From Silene conica (Eukaryota > Streptophyta > Magnoliopsida > Caryophyllales > Caryophyllaceae): a stretch of 64,000 bases of DNA. This document shows, piece by piece, positions 10,524 through 23,272 of this stretch. The position numbers and the translations under genes were made by a program. The stretch covers positions 75,184,641-75,248,640 of the forward strand of contig CM055313.2 of the NCBI GenBank assembly GCA_029255685.2, given 5' to 3'. The notes below the pieces were generated by a model, which did no database searches, was not told the origin of the DNA, and worked only from the letters and a program-made list of their open reading frames with translations. Numbering within the stretch: the first letter of the stretch is position 1; each line of letters begins with the position of its first letter.

Positions 10524-12196
10524 TGATAACTCCGTTATCTACGCGTTTTCCATACCTAAAAACTCTTTCTCGTAGCCCGTTTTCTTGCTTTTTATGTGTT
10601 CTTCCGTGCTTAATTTGCATATAACGCTCAACTTGCCTTTTGGGGAGCTTGTTTCGGGTTTTGGTTGTGTTTGTCGATTTTTGTAGGGATACGACTAGGG
10701 CCAACAAGCACCCACCTGAACAAGAAGCAACCCATGGACCCATTTGACAACCTAAGGCCCAACACAAACCTATGGATAGCCCAAAACAGAGAAATAAGGA
10801 AGCTAACTGAAGGCACCATAAGAACCGTGCCGTTCCTCTCCAGGGACGAAGGAGTCGTGCTCTCCAAGCCGTGCCGTGCGGTTCTCTGCCGTGTCGTTCC
10901 TCTCCAGGGACGAAGGGGCCGTGCCCTCCGTGCCGTGTCGTGCCGTTCTTGCCGTGCCCAACTCTATTTTTGCGCGTATCTTTGTTTACTTGAACGACAA
11001 TGTTTTGGGTCGTTTTGCCTTTTTGTAACCTAGTATATAAGCACTTTTCCTTCTCTTTTTACTATACACCCTACCTCTAGTTCAAGTTTTTAGTAAGAGA
11101 AACCCATTTTCCTTTGTAATTTGCAACAAATCCTTAATCAATTTCAATAGTTATCAAGCATCCTTTGTTCTTTTGCTTCATTGTTCTTCCTTGTTCTTCC
11201 TAGTTGGTATATTTCTTATTTTTTCTTTTGTTTACATTTTAGTTGATTTAGGAGTTTGAATTTTGCACTTAGCTTGTTCACAAAGTTTCTTCCTTTGTGC
11301 TTGATTATTGTTTGTTTTGATTTATTTTGCCTTAGATCATTGTTGTAGTTGGTTTTTGCATGTTTGATAGTAAGAATTTATCCTTCATCATGTTTAATCA
11401 CAAAGTGTCATCTTTTGTTATGAATTTGAGTTCCTTAGTTATGACTAGTGAGTAGTCTCATACTAGGACTCGATTAGCTCCATCATGGGTGTTTTATTTT
11501 ATTGATTTCTCACTGGATTAGCCCTTGGGTTTGGCTTGTGAGGGTAGACTAGGGGATTTGGTTTGTTTATGGGTTTTTGCGGGTTTCATTGACTCTAGAC
11601 CCTTGTCCATCGGCGAGAGTCGGTTAGGTTGGGAGTCGGGGTGGCTTGTTTGACCTTATTGTTTACCTAGGTTGAGACCGAAAGGGAGAACCGAGGGAGG
11701 ACCCCCTAGTCTAGCGTTTGAAATCGACCTTCGAGAGGAGGGGATGGATGACCCGGAAACCAACGTGGGTATTTAACTTAGGACATCGACTTTCGAACCC
11801 GAGAGGGGGGTTAGTCGGGATTGCTAGTGTCTTATAGTGAGCCCCAGAGGGAGTCTATGAGCGAATTAGAGGCATTTTCCCCCTTATAACCCATACCCGT
11901 TGACTAGTAAAGAGAGATCATAATCATGAACACTTATGGTGGAGTGAAATCGGGTCCTAGGCCTTTCCTCTATTGAATTACACCCATTTCTTTCACTTGT
12001 TATTATTAGTTTTATTTAATTTACTTTGCTATTTCATACTTATCTTATTTGTAGTTATTCATCTCAACCATCTCATTGTCGACTTAGCTAAACTCATAAC
12101 TTGAATAGCTAGTATTGCGATTTTAGCTCCCTGTGAATCGACCCTCAAGTGCTACTTCGTCAACCGTGCACTTGCGGTATTAAAACATCCACATCA
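10524..12196 (+). mobile_element. 3' LTR of Athila-type element (1.67 kb)
   Basis: It starts TGATAACTCCGTTATC right after the polypurine tract and most likely ends CCACATCA at 12196, preceded by the GTGCACTTGCGGTAT block typical of such LTR ends. No partner LTR is in the window, so the end is judged from the CA terminus and sequence type only. A GC-rich repeated block lies ~290 nt from its start. Confidence 0.75.
10814..10962 (+). repeat. GC-rich CCGTGC repeat block in LTR
   Basis: Repeated words include CCGTGCCGT, CTCTCCAGGGACGAAGG (twice) and GTGTCGT. The block stands out from AT-rich surroundings. A related block lies at 5941-6075 in the internal spacer of the same element. Confidence 0.7.
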
Positions 12197-12540
12197 TCGG
12201 GTCAATTGCATATTATACCTTAATCTTTCCTTATTGACCTTGACCCACTTAAACCCTCCCAAGCAAAAAGTCACGACCTAGGTCAAGAACCCAATCAATT
12301 TAATTAAGAAATCAAACAAATTCACTCATTCTTTTTTTTTTTCTTTTTCTTAAATGGTTGGAACCAATTAAAATGTACCACGTATGAGGTCGATTGGTGA
12401 GTCAATTTACCTCAAATTGGGTCGATTTGTGACTCAAATCGACTTGAGTCAGTTCTAATCGATTTCTTAATTACAATTAACTTGACTCGACCCCATATCG
12501 ACCTCCCAATCGACCTTGCTTGGGGATGGTCTAAACAATA
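12197..12540. other. Flanking DNA, no gene
   Basis: AT-rich sequence between the Athila-type LTR and a MITE. I see no ORF, RNA gene or recognisable element. Several GTCGA-type words at 12390-12520 are suggestive of relic LTR sequence only. Confidence 0.5.
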
Positions 12541-12734
12541 TTCCCTCCGATTCGGAACGATGGTTCTTGTTTTCTTTTTGATGCGAATTGAATGATGAAT
12601 TCTCTTTCTTTTTTAATAACTTTTGTGGTCCAAAATCAATTCAATGTGGGGTATGGTATTTTGTGTGGTACAGAATCATTTCCTTATTTTTGATGCCCAA
12701 ACCAAAAGGAACCATTACTCTGAGTCAGAGGGAG
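12541..12734. mobile_element. Stowaway-type MITE, 194 bp
   Basis: Inverted ends TTCCCTCCGATTCGG and, from the other side, CTCCCTCTGACTCAG, flanked by TA on both sides (12539-12540 and 12735-12736). Length, ends and TA duplication fit Tc1/mariner-derived Stowaway elements. Confidence 0.85.
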
Positions 12735-13282
12735 TACTCAATATAAGATAAAAGATTAATAATGTCACAAGAAATTACCAGAGGTTCAACTAGTTTGAAT
12801 CAAAAAAAGAAGAACTAGTTCCTCATATTAAATCTAGAATAATTAGAGTTTTTGATAGTCTCCCATTACAAAGCTTAAATGATGAATAATAATAATAATA
12901 ATAGATAGGTGCATAGGTCCTTAACCTAAAATATTTATAACACTTAATAATAAATAAGTAATAATAAACAATAAAACAATAGAGTTTAGGAAATAATGAA
13001 ATAAAGCATAAATTTCGTCTTGCTCGACAATATGGATGTCAATTTACTCGTAACTGATCACAATTCGATTCACCCGATTTTAAAAAAATGGATGAAATCC
13101 CGACTTAAATGGATGATGGATGAATGACGGATGAAACGGATGACATATGAGTTGGATGTAAAAATTTCACCCGCCATCCATCCATGATCCATCAACCAAT
13201 TTTATTATTTTTTATTTAACTCTTTTGCATATAATACATTATTAAGATATAAAATATTATATTTTTTTAATTTTTCTATTCT

Positions 13283-13672
13283 AAGGACTTGTTTGGTTAC
13301 CCATTAAAATCATGGGAGGTTGAACTTCCTAGAAAGTGTAAAATCATGATGTTGTTTTGTTGCCAAGATCATGGGAAATAGAACTCCCCACATGAATTTA
13401 CTTCCTCCATTATGTGGGAAGTCACTCACCAAGTCCCCCTTGATCATTAGAATTCTCACATGTATTAACTTCCCATATGCGAACCAAACACTTTTTACGA
13501 ATTCACATAAATTGGAAATTCATGTGATTTTGAAGTTCCCTTGGAATTCTCACATGAATTAACTTCTCATATGCGAACCAAACACTTTTTGCGAATTCAC
13601 ATAAATTGGAAATTCATGTGATTTTGAAGTTCCCGGGAACTTTAATTCCCTTATGTCAATCAAATAAGCCCT
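13283..13672. mobile_element. Probable MITE with internal 94-bp duplication
   Basis: The ends AAGGACTTGTTTGGTT and AGGGCTTATTTGATT (reverse side) are related inverted repeats of the kind seen in hAT or PIF-type MITEs. Inside, a ~94-bp segment starting AATTCTCACATG occurs twice (13451 and 13545) with few changes. I could not identify a clean target duplication. Confidence 0.55.
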
Positions 13673-13844
13673 GAATATATATTTTATGAAACTACACACT
13701 AGAAAATTAAACTAAAATAATTATCTAATATTATTTTTGTATAGAAAAGAGTCAAATTAATTTTTTTTAACTTGAAATATATAAATACACAACACTTGTT
13801 TATGACCCGATCCACCCGTTACATTCATGAATGATGGACGAATG

Positions 13845-14426
13845 TGATGCAAACCCAACCCAAGGAGCAATTGCTACTGTCAATATGATCATAACAGAGG
13901 AAAGGGGCTGCAAGAAAAAAGGTGTGCAGGGAGGTAACTCAAAATTGGAGGGAAAGGTGTACTTGGTGAGCAAGGAAATAATCAGAAAGAATGATGAGTC
14001 ACACAAGCACATGGGGAATGATGAGTCACTCCTGGAATCAAGGGATTGTACCGTTGACAGCACATGGGAGGAAGCTTCCATCACATGATTAACTTATTAC
14101 CATAACAACCTGGATTGGAGCTTAACTCTAACACAAGATAGTCCAATAGGTAGTTAATTTTCATTGTTAATCTTTATGCTTGAATTAATCAATTTCCTCC
14201 TAAAAAATCCCTGTCCTTCTTACTGCTATTTTTGGCTAAGGAATCAGGTAACTTTCTATAACCTGTTACTGCATTCTGAGCTGATTCAAGCCTATCAATT
14301 GTAATAATTGAACAGCTTTATTATTACATCAATATATCAATCTATTTCATTCCCAGTTTCGTTGATTTATACTATCATTCCCTTATTTGTTCTATTTAGC
14401 TATTAACAGAGATTCAGGCTGTATCA
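13845..14426 (+). mobile_element. Solo LTR of chromovirus-type gypsy element
   Basis: It runs TGATGCAAACC...GTATCA, 582 bp, with a perfect 5-bp target duplication GAATG (13840-13844 and 14427-14431). It matches the LTRs at 16013-16595 and 21107-21688 and is visibly closer to the latter. The ~80-codon open frame it contains is the LTR-encoded tail of pol, described under the gag-pol entry. Confidence 0.93.
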
Positions 14427-16012
14427 GAATGGATGACGGATGATAGGGTTCACGGATGATGGTCGGATTGGATGAGATTTTAAAAGGACGAATGGATGAC
14501 GGATGAGACAACCCGAACCCGATCCCAATCTCGATCCTGATCCCAGTCTCGATCTATTGACATGGCTACTCGGCAACGGCAAGCGCCCCCGCGCCAAATC
14601 CCCACAACCCGCGCGAGGTGCTGGACAGATTTGTTTGTTGCGTTATTTTCTCTTCTTCTTCCATTGGCTTTGCTTCACAATTGTTGGGCCAAGTTGAGAC
14701 AAGTCCATGTGAGTAACTGAGTATGTTTGCCACCGTTTCCATTTTGTTGGTCCAAAAGCAAAAGTTCCATTCTCTTGCTCCTTTGATTTAGCCCAAAAGT
14801 TATTAAGGTTCACTCAACAAATATTTCAAAACTCATTCATCTCATAATTCCACAAAATTACTCCAAATTATAATTAACATTATAAAATGGTGAATTATAA
14901 AATTATGTCTCTAATACACCTTTTATTTCACCGTTAGTCAGCTTCATCAACACTCATATACCATACTAAATTCGTCTTATCAGGAGTGTTCAGAATAAAC
15001 TGAACAACAATAACTTAATTGAACAAAACTGAAAAACCGTGCATTTTCAAGGTTCAGTGGACCACACCTTTTAACTTTATTAGGAAAACGGTTTGGTTAA
15101 GGTTCATAATTTTAGAAAGTCGGTTCATGAACCGAATCGTTTTACTAGAAAAGTAAGCAAACAATTAAAATATCATACAAAAAACTTGGTCTTTCGTTTA
15201 ATTTTCTTAGTGTTTCCAAATTTAAAATTCGTTAAATGTATTAATACTAAAATTCACCTAATTAACTTTATTGTTGAGTATAATATATGATAAAAATTTA
15301 ATTAAACCACTATAAAATTAACGAAAACTGAAAAAAAGTATATGTAAAACGATTATAAGTTAACTGGTAACCGAAGCGCAGATAACCCTTTAAAACGAAC
15401 CGTTAGAAAAGGTGCGATTTAGGTTCGGTATTTTGCAATACCAAACTGTGTGCGAACCAAATTAAATATACGGTTTGATACCGAATCGAACCGCGAATAA
15501 ATATAGGACGTGCTTTTTCACATACGGATTTTACTCTTTCACATACGATTTTTACCAAACTACCCTTGTCATTTATTTTATCATTCAGTCAACTGATTTT
15601 CCCTCTCTTCTTTCATCCCCTTAAACCAACTAATCCGTTCATCGTCCCTCCGTCACCGATTCCGTTACCCAACAACTAATCCGTTCATCGTCCCTCCGTC
15701 ACTGATTCCGTTCCCCAACTCCACAAAAACAAAACAAAAAAGAAACAAAAAGAAAAGAAGAAAAAACTAAAATTAAAAGAAATATAAAAAGCAATAAAAA
15801 GGAGACAAAAATTAAAAGAAAGAGAAAAAGTAATTACGTGAAATACAGGTCTGCAATAGCAGCCAACAAGCAACATCTCGCCGGCAATTTGCCCCTAATA
15901 CTATAAACAATCACGCTAAATATTGACAATCGCTAGATACGATAATTAAAAATCGTCGACCGACACAATTAACCGATATATCTATAATTCCAGTAAAATA
16001 TAAATTTAATAA
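14427..16012. repeat. Duplicated flank, copy 1
   Basis: About 1.58 kb that recurs almost unchanged at 21689-23272 and has no coding content I trust. It includes a ~47-bp internal duplication near 15635-15720 and the left part of a MITE. Copy 1 ends ...TTTAATAA directly against an LTR start; copy 2 continues from the same point into unique DNA. Confidence 0.92.
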
Positions 16013-16595
16013 TGATGCAAACCCAACCCAAGGAGCAACTGCTACTGTCAATATGATCATAATAGAGGAAAGGGGCTGTAAGAAAAAAAGCGCGCAGGGA
16101 GGTAACTCAAAATTGGAGGGAAAGATGTACTTGGTGAGCAAGGAAATAATCAGAAAGAATGATGAGTCACACAAGCACATGGGGAATGATGAGTCACTCC
16201 TTGAATCAAGGGATTGTACCGTTGACAGCACATGGGAGGAAGCTTCCATCACATGATTGGCTTATTACCATAAAAACCCGGATTGGAGCTTAACTCTCAC
16301 GCAAGAAAGTCCTATAAGTAGTTAATTTTCATTGTTAATCTTTATGCTTGAATTAATCAATTTCCTCCTAAAAAAACCCCTGTCCTTCTTAATGCTATTT
16401 TTGGCTAAGGAATCAGGTAACTTTCTATAACCTGTTACTGCATTTTGAACTTATTCAAGCCTATCAATTGTAATAATTGAATAGCTTTATTATTACATCA
16501 ATATAGCAATCTATTTCCTTCCCAGTTTCGTTGCTTTATACTATCATTCCCTTATTTGTTCTATTTAACTATTAACAGAGATTCAGGTTGTATCA
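16013..16595 (+). mobile_element. 5' LTR of chromovirus-type element
   Basis: 583 bp, TGATGC...TATCA. It differs from the other two copies at shared positions (for example ATTTTGAACTTATTC against ATTCTGAGCTGATTC). TTTGGCTATCAGAGC follows directly, close to the initiator tRNA-Met primer site with one extra base. Confidence 0.93.
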
Positions 16596-16756
16596 TTTGG
16601 CTATCAGAGCTTTAATCCTCCAAACCTGTGGGTACAAAACATCACAAAATTAGAGAAAATTTAAGAAAACACCCTAAGAAAAACACAAAAATATTCAACG
16701 CTTCATTCCTCACTTATTCAAAAATTTCCAAAAAGAAAACAATCAAAAGGAGAACC

Positions 16757-19700
16757 ATGGATGACCAGGAGTTGAAAACAGAAGTTCAGCAACTTAAAGA
16801 TCAGGTGGCAACGTTGGTCCGAACACTATCAACTCTAAACTTGCAGCCGGAGAGGAACTTCAATGGCATAAATACCATGGTAAGAGCACCCACTATCAAA
16901 TTTCGTACCTTTAATGGTGATGAGATAGAGGACTGGCTATTTAAATGCACCCAGTTTTTCTCAGTAACTGATATTGATAATGTCATGAAAGTCACCTATG
17001 TTGCAATGCATCTTGAGGCTAAGGCCTTCGCTTGGCATCAAGCTTACACCAAGGGTAGGGTAAATGTAATGCCTCTGGGGTGGGATGAGTACACTAAGGC
17101 CATAAAAGCTAGGTTTGGAAACGAACATGAAGACCCCATGTCTGAACTCCTAGTCCTAAAACAAAAAGGAACCGTACAATCTTACCATGATGCCTTTGAT
17201 ATACTATTAAGCAAAATCGACCTTCAACCTGACTATGCTTTGAGTTGTTTCCTCACTGGACTGGATGAAAATATAGCTGTTATGGTTAGGATGTTGAAGC
17301 CAAAGACTATACCTGAGGCTTATGGGCTGGCAAAGCTTCAAGAAACCGCTGTATCCCTGCAAGCCAAAAGCAACCACAAAAACCACCAGAATAACCCCAC
17401 AAAAAATAAATTTTCTTACCAAAACTCTACAAAACCACCACTGCTCCCCACACCAAAAACAACCCTTCCATCTAACAAAACACCCTTCAACCCACAAAGA
17501 AAAACATACACTCCACAAACCCAAAGACCAAACCCAAAGTACAGGCCTTACAATGCTGAGATGGAGGAGAGGAAGGCAAAGGGTCTCTGTTTTTACTGTG
17601 ATGAACCCTTTACACCACAACATGTGTGTAAAAACAAAAGACAACTCTTCGTCCTAGAAGAGGAGGAGGAGGAAGAACCAATAAGAGAAGAGGAGCAGGA
17701 GAAGGAGGAGGAAGTATCTCAGGTGGCTCAAATATCCATATCAGCCCTTGCAGGCAAGCCCCATTGCCAGACCATGAGGATACCAGGCCAAGTAGGGAGG
17801 CAGACCATGAGTATACTAGTAGACACAGAAAGCTCTCACAACTTCTTAGATGTGGGAATGGCCAAGAAATTAGGGCTAAGGATGGAGGTGATACCAAGTT
17901 TTAATATCTCTGTGGCAAATGGAGGGAAGCTAATGTGCTGCCACATGATCAGTTGCCTTAAGTGGAAAATCAGGAACACCTACTTCACTGCTGATTTTTA
18001 TGTTATACCATTGGGAAGTTGTGATGCTGTGTTGGGCATCCAATGGTTGGAAACCCTTGGGCCAATCACTTGGGATTTTAAGGAGCTAACAATGGAGTTT
18101 TGCTTTGAAGGAAGGAAGCATGTACTAAAGGGTGCACAATCAGCCCATCTGAAAATACAGAAACAGGTGGGAAAGGAGATAGAGGATGGGAGTCAGGTGG
18201 CCATTATCCAACAAGCAAAGCCAACTGCTCAGTTCTTTGCCATCCAGCTAGCACAATAAAAGGGGAATGAGGAGGATATTAAGGCCTTACTAGAAATCTA
18301 CTTCAGGGTCTTTGAAGAACCCAAGGGGCTACCTCCTTGGAGAGAAGGTCATGACCGCAAAATTATCTTGAAGACAGGAGCTGAACCCATCAATATGAGG
18401 CCTTACAGATCACCCATGGTACAAAAGGATATCATTGAATCCCTCACAAAGGAGTTGATTGAGAATGGGGTGGTAAGGGACAGTACCAGCCCCTATGCAT
18501 CACCTGTGGTGTTGGTCAAGAAGAAGGATGGAAGTTGGAGGATGTGTGTTGATTATAGAGCTCTCAATAAGTAGACTGTCAAGGATAAGTTTCTTATACC
18601 CCTAATTGAGGAGTTACTAGATGAGTTACATGGGCCTGTGTTCTTCTCCAAGATAGACCTTAGATCTGGCTTCCATCAAATTAGAATGGCACATGAGGAT
18701 ATCCATAAGACAGCCTTTAGGACTCATAACGGACACTATGAGTATTTGGTAATGCCTTTTGGCTTGACCAATGCTCCATCAACCTTTCAGAGCCTTATGA
18801 ATAAGGTGTTCCAGGCCTACTTGAGGAAATTTGTCCTAGTGGTCTTTGATGACATCCTTATCTACAGTCCAAGCTGGGCTAAACACTTGGAACATCTCAG
18901 GCTAGTCTTGCAAACTATGGAGGATAATACACTATATGCCAAGGCTAGCAAATGCTGCTTTGGTTCTGCCAAGTTGGAATACTTGGGGCATATAATATCT
19001 AGGGAATGAGTCTCCACTGATCCTGCCAAGATATGTGTTGTGACAAACTGGCCTAGTCCAAAAACCACGAAGCAATTAAGGGGATTCCTGGGACTGACAG
19101 GATATTACCGAAGGTTTATTAAGGTTTATGGGACTATAAGCAAGCCTCTCACCTGTCTTCTCAGAAAAAATGCCTTCCAGTGGAGTGAGGTTGCAGAGAA
19201 GGCATTCAACAGGCTCAAGGAGGCCATGACTACTGCCCCTGTACTGGCTATGCCTGACTTCTCAAAACCCTTTGTAATAGAGACTGATGCGTCTGGTGAG
19301 GGCATAGGGGCAATGTTGATGCAAGAGAATCATCCTATAGCCTTTATCAGCAAGGCACTAGCTTCAAAACACCAAGCAATGTCGGTATATGAGAAGGAGT
19401 TACTTGCCATAATTCATGCGGTCACTAAGTGGAGCCAATATTTGGTTGAGAGGAGATTTGTAATCAAAACAGACCATCAAAGCCTTAAATACCTCTTGGA
19501 TCAGAGAATATCAAACCCACTCCAACAGAAGTGGTTGGCCAAATTACTAGGATATGATTATGAGATCATATATAAAAAGGGGAAGGATAATACTGTGGCA
19601 GATGCCTTGTCAAGGGTGAGGAGTCCAGGATTGTTCAGACTTTTCATCAGTACTATTAGTACTAATCTGTACTCCAAATTGCAGCAAGCCTGGGAAGGAG

Positions 19701-21350
19701 ATCAGGAACTGATAACCCTAATTGAGGATCTTAAGAAGAATCCCAACTCCCACAAACACTATTCCTGGATAGGGGAACAATTAAAAAGGAAGGGGAAGCT
19801 GGTGGTGGGAAATTATGGGAATCTACAGGATTTCATAATCTCCCTAACGCATGACAATTTACAGGCTGGTCATTCTGGGATTGAGGCCACCTATCAGAGG
19901 ATAAAACAACAATTCTTCTGGAAGGGAATGAAAGGAAATGTGCAGGATTACATTCACAAATGCACCATTTGCCAGCAATGCAAATATGATGTGGCAGCCT
20001 ACCCGGGAAAACTACAACCTCTACCCATACCCAATTATATTTGGACAGAGGTCAGTATGGACTTTATTGATGGATTGCCTAAATCCATGACCAATGACTC
20101 AATCCTAGTGGTGGTGGATCGTTTATCTAAAGGAGCACATTTCATACCACTCAAACATCCTTATTCTGCAACAGTTGTGGCTCAAGCTTATTTCGATAAT
20201 GTCTATAACCTATACGGCATGCCCCAAAGCATTGTGTCAGACAGGGATGTAATATTCCTTAGTAACTTCTGGCAGGAATTGTTTACTGTGCAAGGAGTAG
20301 ACCTTAACCTATCTTCTGCTTATCACCCCCAGTCAGATGGCCAGACTGAAGTAGTGAATAGGTGCTTGGAAACCTATCTAAGATGTTTTTGTAATGAAAA
20401 TCCCACAGAATGGTGCAAATGGTTGCCTGCAGCTGAATACTGGTATAACACCTCATACCATACCTCCCTAAAAACTTCTTCTTATGAGGTGATGTGGGCA
20501 ACCTCCCCCAATACATATCCCATATTTGACTGGTGAAAGCAAGGTAGATGCTGTGGACAGGTGTTTGTTGGAAAGAGAAGAGACATTGCAGGTCATCAAA
20601 CATAACTTAGCAAGAGCCCAGAATAGGATGAGGCAGCAAGCTGACAAAGGAAGGAGTGACAGAGAATTTAAACTAGGAGAATTTGTGTATCTAAAGCTCC
20701 AGCCTTATAGGCAAGGTTCATTAGCTCAGAGGAGTAACCAGAAACTAGCCAGGAAGTATTATGGCCCCTACAAAATCCTGAGCAGGATTGGTCCTGTGGC
20801 CTACAAATTAGAGCTGCCCTCCCATGCCAAGATTCACCCCACCTTCCACGTGTCCTTGTTGAAAAAGTGTTATGAGATCTCACCCATAATTACACCAATA
20901 CCAGAAGAGAAGCAACCCATCAGGAACCCAGAATTAATCCTTGCTAAGAAAACAGTGAAGAGAGGGAGAATCTCTGCTACTAAGGTGTTAATCAAATGGT
21001 CTGATTCTACGATTGTTGATGCTACATGGGAGTTCCTGTATGATCTCCAACAGGCTTTTCCAGATTTTGATCCTTGGGGTCAAGCATCTTTGGAAGGGGA
21101 AGGTAATGATGCAAACCCAACCCAAGGAGCAACTGCTACTGTCAATATGATCATAACAGAGGAAAGGGGCTGTAAGAAAAAAGGCGCGCAGGGAGGTAAC
21201 TCAAAATTGAAGGGAAAGGTGTACTTGGTGAGCAAGGAAATAATCATAAAGAATGATGAGTCACACAAGCACATGGGGAATGATGAGTCACTCCTGGAAT
21301 CAAGGGATTGTACCGTTGACAGCACATGGGAGGAAGCTTCCATCACATGA
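16757..21350 (+). pseudogene. Chromovirus gag-pol with in-frame stops, reading into the 3' LTR
   Basis: One polyprotein frame starts at ATG 16757 in good context. Gag has a retrotransposon gag domain and a zinc knuckle (CFYCDEPFTPQHVC). The protease block reads LVDTESSHNFLD, so the usual DTG is DTE. Stops interrupt at 18257 (TAA), 18572 (TAG after ALNK) and 19007 (TGA), all in the same frame. RT ([10 protein letters not shown]), RNase H (ETDASGEG, EKELLAI, KTDHQSLKYL) and integrase (HHCC finger; Asp in VSMDFIDG, Asp in SDRDV, Glu in TEVVNR) follow to about 20495. There a short deletion shifts frame; the rest runs from about 20500 to 21350. The C-terminal part has a chromodomain-like segment (VLIKWSDSTIVDATWEF). 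Translation then continues through the polypurine tract into the 3' LTR for ~81 codons. Inactive as written. Confidence 0.92.
21092..21103 (+). other. Polypurine tract
   Basis: GGAAGGGGAAGG, three bases before the 3' LTR. It lies inside the coding frame of the pol tail. Confidence 0.8.
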
Positions 21351-21688
21351 TTGGCTTATTACCATAACAACCTGGATTGGAGCTTAACTCTCACACAAGA
21401 TAGTCCTATAAGTAGTTAATTTTCATTGTTAATCTTTATGCTTGAATTAATCAATTTCCTCCTAAAAAATCCCTGTCCTTCTTACTGCTATTTTTGGCTA
21501 AGGAATCAGGTAACTTTCTATAACCTGTTACTGCATTCTGAGCTGATTCAAGCCTATCAATTGTAATAATTGAACAGCTTTATTATTACATCAATATAGC
21601 AATCTATTTCCTTCCGAGTTTCGTTGATTTATACTATCATTCCTTTATTTGTTCTATTTAACTATTAACAGAGATTCAGGCTGTATTA
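21107..21688 (+). mobile_element. 3' LTR of chromovirus-type element
   Basis: 582 bp, starting TGATGC and ending TATTA (CA changed to TA). It is followed by GAAAGGATGACGG, the same flank that follows the solo LTR at 13845-14426 (GAATGGATGACGG). Encodes the pol tail up to 21350. Confidence 0.93.
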
Positions 21689-23272
21689 GAAAGGATGACG
21701 GATGATAGGGTTCACGGATGATGGTCGGATTGGATGAGATTTTAAAGGGACGGATGGATGACGGATGAGACAACCTGAACCCGATCCCAATCTCGATCCC
21801 GATCCCAGTCTCGATCTATTGACATGGCTACTCGGCAACGGCACGCGCCCCCGCGCCAAATCCCCGCAACCCGCGCGAGGTGCTGGACAGATTTGTTTGT
21901 TGCGTTATTTTCTCTTCTTCTTCCATTGGTTTTGCTTCACAATTGTTGGGCCAAGTTGAGACAAGTCCATGTGAGTAACTGAGTATGTTTGCCACCGTTT
22001 CCATTTTGTTGGTCCAAAAGCAAAAGTTCCATTCTCTTGCTCCTTTGATTTAGCCCAAAAGTTATTAAGGTTCACTCAACAAATATTTCAAAACTCATTC
22101 ATCTCATAATTCCACAAAATTACTCCAAATTATAATTAACATTATAAAATGGTGAATTATAAAATTATGTCTCTAATACACCTTTTATTTCACCGTTAGT
22201 CAGCTTCATCAACACTCATATACCATACTAAATTCGTCTTATCAGGAGTGTTCAGAATAAACTGAACAACAATAACTTAATTGAACAAGACTGAAAAACC
22301 GTGCATTTTCAAGGTTCAGTGGACCACACCTTTTAACTTTATTAGGAAAACGGTTTGGTTAAGGTTCATTATTTTAGAAAATCGGTTCATGAACCGAATC
22401 GTTTTACTAGAAAAGTAAGCAAACAATTAAAATATCATACAAAAAACTTGGTCTTTCGTTTAATTTTCTTAGTGTTTCCAAATTTAAAATTCGTTAAATG
22501 TATTAATACTAAAATTCACCTAATTAACTTTATTGTTGAGTATAATATATGATAAAAATTTAATTAAACCACTATAAAATTAACGAAAACTGAAAAAAAG
22601 TTATGTAAAACGATTATAAGTTAAGTGGTAACCGAAACGCAGATAACCCTTTAAAACGAACCGTTAGAAAAGGTGCGATTTAGGTTCGGTATTTTGCAAT
22701 ACCAAACTGTGTGCGAACCAAATTAAATATACGGTTTGATACCGAATCGAACCGCGAATAAATATGGGACGTGCTTTTTCACATAAGGATTTTACTCTTT
22801 CACATACGATTTTTACCAAACTACCCTTGTCATTTATTTTATCATTCAGTCAATTGATTTTCCCTCTCTTCTTTCATCCCCTTAAACCAACTAATCCGTT
22901 CATCGTCCCCCCGTCACCGATTCCGTTCCCCACAAACTAATCCGTTCATCGTCCCTCCGTCACCGATTCCGTTCCCTAACTCCAAAAAAACAAAACAAAA
23001 AAGAAACAAAAAGAAAAGAAGAAAAAACTAAAATTAAAAGAAATATAAAAAGCAATAAAAAGGAGACAAAAATTAAAAAAAGAGAAAAAGTAATTACGTG
23101 AAATGCAGGTCTGCAATAGCAGCCAACAAGCAACATCTCGCCGACAATTTGCCCCTAATACTATAAACAATCGCGCTAAATATTGACAATCGCTAGATAC
23201 AATAATTAAAAACCGTCGACCGACACAATTAACCGATATATGTATAATTCCAGTAAAATATAAATTTAATAA
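21689..23272. repeat. Duplicated flank, copy 2
   Basis: Near-identical to 14427-16012. At its right edge the sequence TTAATAATTTG is continuous with unique DNA. It therefore looks like the undisturbed version of the site where the LTR at 16013 joins copy 1. Confidence 0.92.

Larger units (their letters stand above)
3003..12196 (+). mobile_element. Athila-type Ty3/gypsy element, 5' part displaced
   Basis: From left to right: RT-RNase H-integrase relic, spacer, a second broken ORF, long non-coding 3' region, polypurine tract and 3' LTR. The 5' LTR and gag were separated by the element at 171-3002 and lie outside the window. Assignment to the Athila lineage rests on the pol sequence, the ORF downstream of pol, the GTGGGGAGATTT tract before TGATAAC at the LTR edge, and a downstream LTR of 1.67 kb. 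At least five frame disruptions show it is an old, inactive copy. Confidence 0.85.
16013..21688 (+). mobile_element. Chromovirus-type Ty3/gypsy element
   Basis: 5' LTR 16013-16595, primer site, gag-pol relic, polypurine tract 21092-21103 and 3' LTR 21107-21688. The pol order RT-RNase H-integrase and a chromodomain-like C-terminus place it among chromoviruses (Reina or Galadriel type, inferred). The 5' flank (AATAA) and 3' flank (GAAAG) do not match, because the 3' LTR is followed by the duplicated flank. The element is defective through stops and a frameshift. Confidence 0.9.

Noticed and set aside
16012-16013. Independent insertion of the full chromovirus element with AATAA on both sides
   Set aside because: The right side is followed by the duplicated flank (GAAAGGATGACGG), not AATAA, so a simple insertion does not explain the locus.
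13800-16256. Minus-strand Ser/Leu-rich frames repeated in each chromovirus LTR
   Set aside because: They are antisense shadows of the LTR-encoded pol tail.
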